The notes under the pieces are model-generated. The model worked only from the letters and a program-made list of their open reading frames with translations. It was not told where the DNA came from and made no database searches. Position numbers and translations under genes: made by a program. From positions 1 through 10,077 of the forward strand of contig CAJONH010000249.1 of NCBI GenBank assembly GCA_905235825.1: a stretch of 10,077 nucleotides of DNA, given 5' to 3'. The first letter of the stretch is position 1, and each line of letters starts with the position of its first letter. Source of the DNA: Candidatus Gastranaerophilales bacterium. Lineage in GTDB: Bacteria; Cyanobacteriota; Vampirovibrionia; Gastranaerophilales; Gastranaerophilaceae. Below are positions 1 to 5,525 of the stretch, one piece after another.

Positions 1-266
1 TCTTTAACCCTGCCGCCTCTGATTAATACAACAGAGTGTTCTTGTAAATTATGTCCGATACCGGGAATATATGAAGTAACTTCAAATCCGTTTGTTAACC
101 TTACTCTGGCTACTTTTCTCAAAGCCGAATTAGGTTTTTTAGGGGTTGTTGTATAAACCCTTGTACAAACACCACGTCTTTGAGGACAGTTGGTTAACGC
201 CGGCGATTTAGTCTTATCAGTTGTTCTTTGACGTTCTTTACGTACTAACTGTGCTATTGTTGGCAT
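1..266 (-). CDS. rpsL: 30S ribosomal protein S12, 5' part (runs off the left edge)
   Basis: S12 is a protein of the 30S subunit decoding centre, contacting the 16S rRNA A-site region and controlling accuracy. Reading the minus strand from ATG at 266-264 gives 88 codons with the unmistakable S12 signatures CPQRRGVCTRVYTTTPKKPN (residues 27-46), NGFEVTSYIPGIGHNLQEHS (59-78) and a final GGRVK just before the window edge. Lys43 and Lys88 (E. coli 42 and 87 without the initiator Met), the usual streptomycin-resistance positions, are both the sensitive-type lysine. The Asp that RimO methylthiolates in many bacteria would be the next codon, which is cut after its first two bases (GA). A strong Shine-Dalgarno (AAAAGGAGA, 279-271) precedes the ATG. 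In most bacteria rpsG, fusA and tuf follow; they would lie outside the window. The gene is not broken, only clipped. Confidence 0.98.
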   Translation of the reverse strand, partial: MPTIAQLVRKERQRTTDKTKSPALTNCPQRRGVCTRVYTTTPKKPNSALRKVARVRLTNGFEVTSYIPGIGHNLQEHSVVLIRGGRVK

Positions 267-311
267 GTTTTCTCCTTTTAAATGATTGGATTATTATTAT
301 TGTTAATCCGT

Positions 312-443
312 TTACCTTTTATAAAACTGACTTCGCTTCGCCTCCATTCGCCGCTCGGTCAATTCTTTGCAAAATTTGTAAATATAGTTATTTCTTACAA
401 ATCTCTGACGAAACTTATTCAGCACAAACAAGTCACTCGCCAT
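312..443 (-). CDS. possible 43-aa basic small protein or leader peptide upstream of rpsL
   Basis: On the minus strand an ATG at 443-441 opens a 43-codon frame that closes with TAA at 314-312, 45 bases before the rpsL start and on the same strand. The product would be strongly basic (about 12 Lys/Arg), beginning MASDLFVLNKF and containing the run LTERRMEAKRSQ, which is encoded by the GC-rich island at 331-360. There is no convincing Shine-Dalgarno; only a GAGTG lies just before the ATG, and the predicted transcription start is so close that the message would have almost no leader. I recognise no family. It could be a leader peptide, a chance frame across a structured leader, or a dispersed GC-rich repeat that happens to be open. 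Confidence 0.22.
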   Translation of the reverse strand: MASDLFVLNKFRQRFVRNNYIYKFCKELTERRMEAKRSQFYKR

Positions 444-451
444 TCACTCTA

Positions 452-491
452 TAAATACTACAATTATAATGCAAAGTCAACATGGCTGTAT
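452..491 (-). promoter_or_regulatory. putative rpsL promoter zone
   Basis: Two overlapping sigma-70-type arrangements are visible on the minus strand. One has a good -35, TTGACT (480-475), followed after 17 bases by a weak -10, TATTTA (457-452). The other has a perfect -10, TATAAT (468-463), with only a poor -35 around 491-486. Either would start rpsL transcription near 445-457, leaving a leader of about 180-190 bases, long for a gene of this class. I cannot tell which is used. Confidence 0.35.
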
Positions 492-520
492 TATATTTAT
501 AACGTTTCATTAAAATTCCA

Positions 521-552
521 TTGACAAAAAAAAATTTCACAAGATTTATACT
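521..552 (+). promoter_or_regulatory. putative sigma-70 promoter of the 575-2542 gene pair
   Basis: A perfect -35 hexamer TTGACA (521-526) is followed by TATACT (547-552), one mismatch from TATAAT. The spacer of 20 bases is longer than the usual 16-18; an overlapping TTTATA (545-550) would give 18. Transcription would begin near 558, a few bases before the AGGAG ribosome site (564-568) of the gene at 575. No other promoter is apparent before the lipase, so both genes probably share it. Confidence 0.5.
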
Positions 553-574
553 AATTGGAAATTAGGAGTGTAAA

Positions 575-1150
575 ATGAATATACCGGCATTAAATTATAA
601 TCAATCATTTGGTAAACAGGCATTAATGACATGTAACGTAAAAGAAAACAGTTCAAATACTCAAAGAAGTGCAACTTTATATAAACTTGATCCTGAAAAT
701 ATATCAGACCAAAAAGATGTTTTTTTCAGTAAACAAACGGGATGTATAAAACGAGATTTTGAAAAAGCACGTTATGATTCTTTTCCAAATAAAGAATTTT
801 ATGTGCTTCAAAATAATTCAACGGGAGAAGTTATTTCTTGCGCCCAAACTTCTCATCATTTCAGACCTTTTGAATCAGCGGAATCGGGTCAGTATACGCT
901 TATTGAAGATGCTCACGGAAATATAAAATATTCAAATGCTGTTGAACCGCTATTTGCTTATATTACAAAATCGGCTTCACAAAAATCAGATAGCTCTGTT
1001 TTTACCGCTTTCGATGAAATGACCATGCCTGAAGCTAATAAAAGCAGTTTTTCAATTGCAGAAACAGGCGAATATTTTATTCCCGATAAAAATTTTGCTT
1101 CATTTCAAAGTAATTCGGAAAAAAAATATAATATTAAATATTTAGTATAG
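575..1150 (+). CDS. hypothetical protein, 191 aa
   Basis: This frame has a clear ribosome site (AGGAG, 564-568, 6 bases before the ATG) and a promoter-like element just upstream, so I believe it is a real gene, but I recognise no family with confidence. It has no signal peptide or membrane segment. It starts with a short Asn-rich stretch and SFGK (11-14), then alternating charged and hydrophobic segments such as EFYVLQNNSTGEVISCAQTS (74-93), which resembles a beta-turn-beta pair. The overall order (strand pair in the middle, GEYFIPD late at 165-171) loosely recalls divergent GNAT acetyltransferase-like proteins, but no acetyl-CoA-binding Q/R-x-x-G-x-G/A loop is visible, so I do not assign that function. 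The lipase gene follows after 18 bases on the same strand, suggesting co-transcription and perhaps a shared role. Other possibilities are a lipase partner or immunity-like protein, or an unrelated lineage-specific orphan. Confidence 0.75.
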   Translation: MNIPALNYNQSFGKQALMTCNVKENSSNTQRSATLYKLDPENISDQKDVFFSKQTGCIKRDFEKARYDSFPNKEFYVLQNNSTGEVISCAQTSHHFRPFESAESGQYTLIEDAHGNIKYSNAVEPLFAYITKSASQKSDSSVFTAFDEMTMPEANKSSFSIAETGEYFIPDKNFASFQSNSEKKYNIKYLV

Positions 1151-1168
1151 TTATTGTAATATTAAATT

Positions 1169-2542
1169 ATGTTTGATTTATTCTTCTTTAAAAAAATAAA
1201 AATTAATAAAGAATATTTGGAATTATCTCATATTGCTTATGGCGGTGAGCTTCATCTTAAACTTAACAAATTTAAATTAAAAGAATTTAATATTAAAAGT
1301 ACTGCACTTAAAATAATACCCGATGCAATTTTGAGTAAAAAAGATAATAAAAAGTATTTCAGTTATAAGAATGAAACCAGCGGTTTTAGTGCAAACGTAT
1401 ATGAAAATATAAAAAATAAAGATATTGTAATTGCGTACAGAGGAACCGAAAGAACGGACTTTGGCGAAAATGCTTTTGATATTGTTAACTGGGGAAAAGA
1501 TATTTTAACTGATATAAATCTTATAACAGGGATAGTTGACAGACAATTTGAAGATGCGTGGGAACTATACAAATGTATAAGTGAACAAAATACGAAATCA
1601 AAAATAATTTTAACGGGACATTCACTGGGCGGAGCCTTAGCTCAATTAGCAGCAGCAAGAGCATATTCTCTGACCGCAAAAAATAAAAAGCCTGTCAAAC
1701 TTGAAACATATACTTATAATGCTCCGGGGTGCAGACATTTATTGCAATTATTTAATTGCGATACTTCATTAAATTATTCTTTTATTAAAAATTATGCGGT
1801 TATGAACGATTGGTGCGGTATGTTCGGTGATAAAATCGGAGAAACATATCTTATTGAGCCGATACCTTTAAAAGTACTTGAAAATAACTCGCCATTAAAT
1901 ACTTTAAATAATATTCTTTTAACTACACACGAAGGAATATTTGAATATGATGAAAAATTGAACGGAAAAATTATAAAGAAGCCTGATAATTTTAATCAGG
2001 ATGAAGGACTTTCTCTATGGTATTATGATATAAATAATCCGCTTAAAAATTATAATAAAATCAGTGATTTTGCAGTTTCAATTTCGCCCAAAATACAGCT
2101 TCCCGATGTTTCAGGTATCAGCAGGTCATTTAAAGATGCGGCAGAAAAATTTTTTGATGAACATTCTACAATGATTCAAAATATGGAATTTTCATCTAAA
2201 CATTCGATTGCAGTAATAAGACGACCGTTCCGAAAACTGGCAAGAAAATTTAAGAAACATGCTTTACCTGCTGCAGAAAAATTTAAAATCTCATCATTAA
2301 ATTTTAAAAATTCAGAAAACATATTACCTGATTTAAAAACTGTTTTCAAAGATAAAATTACGAATAATATTCAAAATAATATTATAATTTCTTTAACAAA
2401 TTTATTGGAAACAACAGTTAAAAACGTATCATTAAAAAGTCTTGAAAATGCTCTATATGTTATAAACAAAGTTACTGACAAATCAAAACAAAAACAATAT
2501 ATTAATGATATGAAAAAAGTTCTTAATTCAATCGAACGATAA
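1169..2542 (+). CDS. class 3 lipase (alpha/beta hydrolase), 457 aa
   Basis: The N-terminal half is a fungal-type class 3 lipase domain (Lipase_3; triacylglycerol or phospholipid acyl hydrolases). Visible elements in order: the oxyanion-loop segment IVIAYRGTERTDFGENAFDI (86-105); the nucleophile elbow TGHSLGGALAQLAAARA (149-165) with Ser152; ETYTYNAPGC (179-188); NDWCGMFGDKIG (213-224) with probable catalytic Asp214; and TTHEGIFEYDEK (252-263) with probable His254. The triad order and spacing fit the family. Residues from about 300 to 457 form a Lys-rich, probably helical C-terminal extension that I cannot assign. There is no signal peptide or membrane anchor, so if exported it would use a non-Sec route. 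The 18 bases before the ATG hold no Shine-Dalgarno and no nearby in-frame ATG is better, so translation may depend on coupling to the 191-aa gene upstream. The stop overlaps the tail of the convergent SGNH-like gene by 15 bases, leaving no room for a terminator between them. Confidence 0.93.
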   Translation: MFDLFFFKKIKINKEYLELSHIAYGGELHLKLNKFKLKEFNIKSTALKIIPDAILSKKDNKKYFSYKNETSGFSANVYENIKNKDIVIAYRGTERTDFGENAFDIVNWGKDILTDINLITGIVDRQFEDAWELYKCISEQNTKSKIILTGHSLGGALAQLAAARAYSLTAKNKKPVKLETYTYNAPGCRHLLQLFNCDTSLNYSFIKNYAVMNDWCGMFGDKIGETYLIEPIPLKVLENNSPLNTLNNILLTTHEGIFEYDEKLNGKIIKKPDNFNQDEGLSLWYYDINNPLKNYNKISDFAVSISPKIQLPDVSGISRSFKDAAEKFFDEHSTMIQNMEFSSKHSIAVIRRPFRKLARKFKKHALPAAEKFKISSLNFKNSENILPDLKTVFKDKITNNIQNNIIISLTNLLETTVKNVSLKSLENALYVINKVTDKSKQKQYINDMKKVLNSIER

Positions 2543-3448
2543 TTTTTCAGCTATTAAAGGTGTGAGTAAATCCCAAGCACTTTCTTTCGGGTGCATATTT
2601 TCCTGATTTTTATATCTTTCACTGTTCAGATCTACCTTTGTTAATTCGTTACTCAAAATAACTTTAAAATTATTTTTTTTCAATTTATTTGTTAATAAGT
2701 TTTGAAAAAGAACATCTTCATAACAAATAATATAGAATTTTATTTTCCTGTTAAAGTGTTTTTCAAGATTATCCCGTGTTTTCACAAAATATTTTAAAAC
2801 TATATCAGTCAAATATTCTGCATTATTTTCATTTTTTATATAAGAATATACCAGTTTTGACATTATAAATCGATATATATACAAAGACTTATAAAAATTT
2901 ACAAACTTATTATCATTTATGACAAATTCTCCACGGCTGTCTATTTTATATTGTAAATAAACAGCATCGTCATAAATTGAAAACGGAAGTCCAAACATTC
3001 TTCTGTAATGATCATTAATCATAACGTAAATTACAATATCCGAGGAAGAAACATCTTTATAAAAATCCTCAGATAAACTTTGTTTATACATTTGTTGAAG
3101 TCCGCCGCCAGGGACGGCTCTGTTATATACGGGCATTTTTAAAAGTTTTGAAAGTTTTGCGGATAAAGTTTGCGAAGGCTGTAAATATTGCCCAAATGCA
3201 AAAGAACAACCAAAAACAATTATACTGTGTTTTGATTTATTTTTATATTGTAAACCATCGGGTAATCTATTATCCTCACCGTTAAAAAAATCTTTTATAT
3301 TGTCAAATTGTTTTTTATATTGTCCAAAATTATATTGAAACGGATTATGAAAATAATTATATTCATAGTTTAAAATATAGACAAAGCAGTCGGTTATAAA
3401 TAAACAAGCAATAAAAACGAAAATATTTATAATAATTTTTTTAAGCAT
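2528..3448 (-). CDS. membrane-anchored SGNH/GDSL hydrolase-like protein, 306 aa
   Basis: The N-terminus (residues 4-25) is one hydrophobic helix after MLKK, so the rest should lie outside the cytoplasmic membrane. The body shows the order of an SGNH fold: block I SIIVFGCSFAFGQ (75-87) with candidate nucleophile Ser82 in GCS rather than GDS; a Gly-rich block II, AVPGGGLQQM (111-120); block III YVMINDHYRR (141-150) with Asn145-Asp146; and block V ENMHPKESAWDLL (283-295) with His286. The acidic residue normally before that His is Asn284 or Glu283, where the paralogue at 7613 has Asp, so activity may be altered. Some SGNH proteins of this layout (AlgJ/AlgX/DltD relatives) act in acyl transfer to or from surface polysaccharides; that role is inferred. 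The ATG overlaps the upstream transporter stop by 8 bases (ATGCTTAA), implying translational coupling. Confidence 0.82.
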   Translation of the reverse strand: MLKKIIINIFVFIACLFITDCFVYILNYEYNYFHNPFQYNFGQYKKQFDNIKDFFNGEDNRLPDGLQYKNKSKHSIIVFGCSFAFGQYLQPSQTLSAKLSKLLKMPVYNRAVPGGGLQQMYKQSLSEDFYKDVSSSDIVIYVMINDHYRRMFGLPFSIYDDAVYLQYKIDSRGEFVINDNKFVNFYKSLYIYRFIMSKLVYSYIKNENNAEYLTDIVLKYFVKTRDNLEKHFNRKIKFYIICYEDVLFQNLLTNKLKKNNFKVILSNELTKVDLNSERYKNQENMHPKESAWDLLTPLIAEKLSFD

Positions 3449-4337
3449 GAGTGTTTTTCTTTCTTGTTCCCGTTACCAGTATTATTATGCCTGATAAGAT
3501 TAAAATAACACCAAATATTATCTTTAGTGTTAATGTTTCACCAAATATAATAACACCGAAGAAAAGTGCTGTTAATGGTTCAAGAGCTCCTAATACTGCT
3601 GTTGGAGTTGCACCTATGAGTTTAACCGCCGTATTAACCGTTTCAATAGATATAATAGTTGGTATTAAAGCCAATAGAAAGGAACATAAAAAAATAAACC
3701 AATTATCTATCAGCTGTAATTGAGTACAAAATTTTAAGTTCCATATATATACGCTTAATCCGAATAACATTACATAAAATGTTAACTTATCGGTTTTTAT
3801 ATGTTTAATTATTTTAATTTGTTTAACTCCGACCATATACAGTGCATAACAAAATCCCGAAATTAAAACAAGTATTATTCCTTTTAAATCCAACTGTTTT
3901 TCATTGCTGCCATTATAGAGCAAACAAATTCCCGATATTATAATACATAAACACAGCCAGAGTATTAACGGCATTTTTACTTTAAAAAATATTTTTGATA
4001 TTAATGCTACAATTAGAGGATAAGAAAATAAAATTGTACAGGCAAGACCTGAATCTATGTAATTAAAAGCATCAAACAGAAATAAAGAAGAAAGAGAAAA
4101 TGCAATTGCAAGTACAAATACGGCAAAAAATTCTTTTATTGAAAGTTTAAAAGATATTTTTTTTACAAATTTAAGCCATATTCCATAAATTAAAACCGCA
4201 AAAAAATACCTGTAAAATAAAACGGAATTTACGCCAAATCCTTGACTATACATGGGCAGAGAAAATAACGGATTTGTTCCGTAGCTTATTGCCGCAATTA
4301 TGGCATTAAAATATCCTGTTTTTTTATACTTAGACAT
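3441..4337 (-). CDS. EamA/DMT-family transporter, 298 aa
   Basis: This is a ten-helix drug/metabolite transporter superfamily permease made of two EamA repeats. The length (298) is typical. Repeat 1 contains NYIDSGLACTILFSYPLIVA (92-111). Repeat 2 contains IGATPTAVLGALEPLTALFF (241-260) and ends with IFGETLT (264-270), the hallmark end of EamA domains. A short Lys-rich tail follows. Members move small metabolites such as amino acids, nucleotide sugars or lipid-linked sugars; the substrate cannot be read from the sequence. The start is placed by the need to include helix 1 (about 9-28), as the next Met (29) would lose it. No Shine-Dalgarno precedes this ATG; instead a long hairpin (4377-4338) ends on the base immediately before it. 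The SGNH-like gene overlaps the 3' end, so the two are probably co-translated and may act on the same substrate. Confidence 0.93.
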   Translation of the reverse strand: MSKYKKTGYFNAIIAAISYGTNPLFSLPMYSQGFGVNSVLFYRYFFAVLIYGIWLKFVKKISFKLSIKEFFAVFVLAIAFSLSSLFLFDAFNYIDSGLACTILFSYPLIVALISKIFFKVKMPLILWLCLCIIISGICLLYNGSNEKQLDLKGIILVLISGFCYALYMVGVKQIKIIKHIKTDKLTFYVMLFGLSVYIWNLKFCTQLQLIDNWFIFLCSFLLALIPTIISIETVNTAVKLIGATPTAVLGALEPLTALFFGVIIFGETLTLKIIFGVILILSGIIILVTGTRKKNTHA

Positions 4338-4377
4338 AACAAAATACTAGCACAAATTTATTGTGCCGTATTTTGTT
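4338..4377 (-). terminator. strong inverted repeat between glucosaminidase-like and EamA genes; terminator or translational hairpin
   Basis: The arms are AACAAAATAC (4338-4347) with GCACAA (4350-4355), and TTGTGC (4361-4366) with GTATTTTGTT (4368-4377). That gives a 6-bp inner stem closing a 5-base loop, a small 2/1 internal bulge, and a 10-bp outer stem, all pairs Watson-Crick. On the minus strand it starts 20 bases after the stop of the glucosaminidase-like gene; the outer stem is A-rich on the 5' side and T-rich on the 3' side, as in bidirectional intrinsic terminators, although the core has little G+C and no T-run extends beyond the stem. It touches the EamA ATG directly, so it could equally block ribosome access or be a protein-binding site. 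Confidence 0.6.
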
Positions 4378-4397
4378 TGGAAATTATATAAAAACTT

Positions 4398-5369
4398 TTA
4401 TCTGACTCTTTCATAACATCCACGAATAAGACTTACCCAATTCTCATAATCTTCTCCGCAGTATATTATGCCTATTTCTTCAATGTGGTCAATATCAATT
4501 GCACCGATACCGTATCTTTCCGTATATTCTGATATATTTCTTATACCTGCTTCAAGCCCCAGTTCCGGAGTTGAAAAAATACCAAATCCTCTGCTGTCTT
4601 TGCCTAAATCTCCCGATGCTCTGTAACTCATAGGATTATTAATATCTGATACTCCCGTTGACCCCCAGCCTGTTTCAGCTCCTATTAATGCGGCAATAAA
4701 TCTCGGCTCTACATTATATTGATTGCATAATTCTTCAACAACCGCTTCTTTCCCTTCAAGTATTCCGCTAAACGTTCCTTCAGGTAATATCTGCGGATAC
4801 GATGTATATTCTTCCTGCTGAGGTTCAACTTCCTCTGTTACTTCTTCCGTTATTGAATTATCCGTTTCATTATTTTGTTCTATTGCTTCATTTTCTTGAC
4901 TTTCTGCCGGATTTATTTCTTCCGATTGCACTATTGGATTTTCTTCAACACTATCAGGTAATGTTTTTGCTTCATTTGATACATAAACTGCATTATTTTC
5001 AGTAAAATTAATATTACTGTAATAAGTTTTGGCTGTATCAGAGAACGGTAAAGGTTTATAATCGTACTTTTTTTCTTTATCATCTTTATCGGGAATTGTT
5101 TGATACAAAATTGCACCTGCCGCTATACTCATGGCGGCAATGCCTGATATCAATTTTTGAAGTGCATTTTTTTGCAGTAATTCTATTTGTTTTTGCCGCT
5201 TTAATAGTTCTTCCTGTCTTTGTCTTTTTTCTTCTTCAGACCTTTTAAAAGCATCTTGCTGCTGTTCCTGTTTTTTTATTGACTTTGATTGTATAGTTTT
5301 CAATTTATTGTTTTTTATTGCATATTTATCTGAGGTATACGGCTCAGAACCGTTTACTCGTCTAATCAT
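4398..5369 (-). CDS. membrane-anchored protein with C-terminal glucosaminidase/lysozyme-like domain
   Basis: Numbering here is from the upstream ATG at 5381. Residues about 35-75 are a Gln/Glu/Lys-rich coiled coil; 76-95 form a single Ala/Gly/Ile-rich membrane helix; 100-200 are an acidic, probably disordered linker (repeated EE, TEEVTEEVEPQQEE); and 205-327 are a compact C-terminal domain. That domain contains FIAALIGAETGWGSTGVSDI (228-247), matching the helix-Glu-[ST]-GWG motif of GH73-type endo-beta-N-acetylglucosaminidases and FlgJ-like muramidases, with Glu236 as likely acid catalyst, followed by NNPMSYR (248-254), GFGIFSTPELGLEAGIRNIS (265-284) and a late YCGEDYENW (307-315). The layout suggests an inner-membrane protein whose enzyme domain works on peptidoglycan. 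I prefer the start at 5369 (Met5, giving 323 aa), because the AAGGA/GGA ribosome site is correctly spaced for it and touches the 5381 ATG. A hairpin follows the stop. Confidence 0.8.
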   Translation of the reverse strand: MIRRVNGSEPYTSDKYAIKNNKLKTIQSKSIKKQEQQQDAFKRSEEEKRQRQEELLKRQKQIELLQKNALQKLISGIAAMSIAAGAILYQTIPDKDDKEKKYDYKPLPFSDTAKTYYSNINFTENNAVYVSNEAKTLPDSVEENPIVQSEEINPAESQENEAIEQNNETDNSITEEVTEEVEPQQEEYTSYPQILPEGTFSGILEGKEAVVEELCNQYNVEPRFIAALIGAETGWGSTGVSDINNPMSYRASGDLGKDSRGFGIFSTPELGLEAGIRNISEYTERYGIGAIDIDHIEEIGIIYCGEDYENWVSLIRGCYERVR

Positions 5370-5377
5370 ATTCTTTT

Positions 5378-5386
5378 CCATCCTTT
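5378..5386 (-). promoter_or_regulatory. ribosome binding site that decides the 5369 start
   Basis: On the minus strand AAAGGATGG covers both the upstream ATG (5381-5379) and its own purine core. AAGGA is directly joined to or overlaps the upstream ATG, which is too close for initiation, but lies 11 bases (and the second GGA 7 bases) before the ATG at 5369-5367. This favours the shorter, 323-residue product. Confidence 0.5.
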
Positions 5387-5394
5387 ATTAAAAA

Positions 5395-5420
5395 TTTATA
5401 AACTTCCGTTTGTTTATAAA
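5395..5420. repeat. 9-bp inverted repeat in the divergent promoter region
   Basis: TTTATAAAC (5395-5403) and GTTTATAAA (5412-5420) are exact inverted copies separated by 8 bases. They lie 14 bases upstream of the 5381 ATG in the 144-base divergent region between the glucosaminidase-like gene and the calpain-like gene. The half-site core TTTATAAA is itself a palindrome. It could be an operator or part of a promoter, but AT-rich DNA yields such matches by chance. I see no strong -35/-10 pair in this region on either strand. Confidence 0.3.
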
Positions 5421-5525
5421 ATATGAAAAAAGAAAAATTTGTCTTTTTTATTTTAAATTTGTAAAAAACATTAAAGATTTTTGAATAAATGACGAATATA
5501 TCAATTATCAAAAGGTATTTTCGGA

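Larger units (their letters stand above)
267..574. other. divergent intergenic region between rpsL and the 191-aa gene
   Basis: This 308-base stretch holds no secure gene. Reading leftward it contains a promoter-like zone for rpsL (about 491-452), a possible 43-codon small ORF (443-312) that includes a GC-rich island (331-360, 20 of 30 bases G or C in otherwise strongly AT-rich DNA), and the rpsL Shine-Dalgarno. Reading rightward it contains a TTGACA box at 521-526, a TATACT box at 547-552 and an AGGAG ribosome site at 564-568. Two overlapping plus-strand open frames (221-454 and 282-524) look spurious: one starts inside rpsL antisense and neither has a ribosome site or a recognisable product. 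Confidence 0.7.

Noticed and set aside
221..524. Two overlapping plus-strand open frames (221-454 and 282-524)
   Set aside because: One begins antisense to rpsL, neither has a ribosome site, and the translations show no recognisable domain; the rpsL leader on the other strand explains the region better.
575..1150. Assignment of the 191-aa protein as a GNAT acetyltransferase
   Set aside because: Only a loose strand pattern is suggestive; no acetyl-CoA-binding loop can be seen, so it is left as unknown function.
1132..1168. Direct repeat TAATATTAAAT flanking the end of the 191-aa gene
   Set aside because: It is low-complexity AT sequence that would be expected by chance at this composition.
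1363..1572. Minus-strand open frame of 69 codons
   Set aside because: It lies antisense to the core of the lipase domain, whose residues are clearly under functional constraint; it is a shadow frame.
3451..3723. Plus-strand open frame of 90 codons
   Set aside because: It is antisense to the second EamA repeat; its apparent hydrophobic pattern mirrors the transporter's codons.
4802..5116. Open frames on both strands (4802-5005 plus, 4931-5116 minus) over the glucosaminidase-like gene
   Set aside because: They overlap the low-complexity linker of the real gene and have no ribosome site or family signature.
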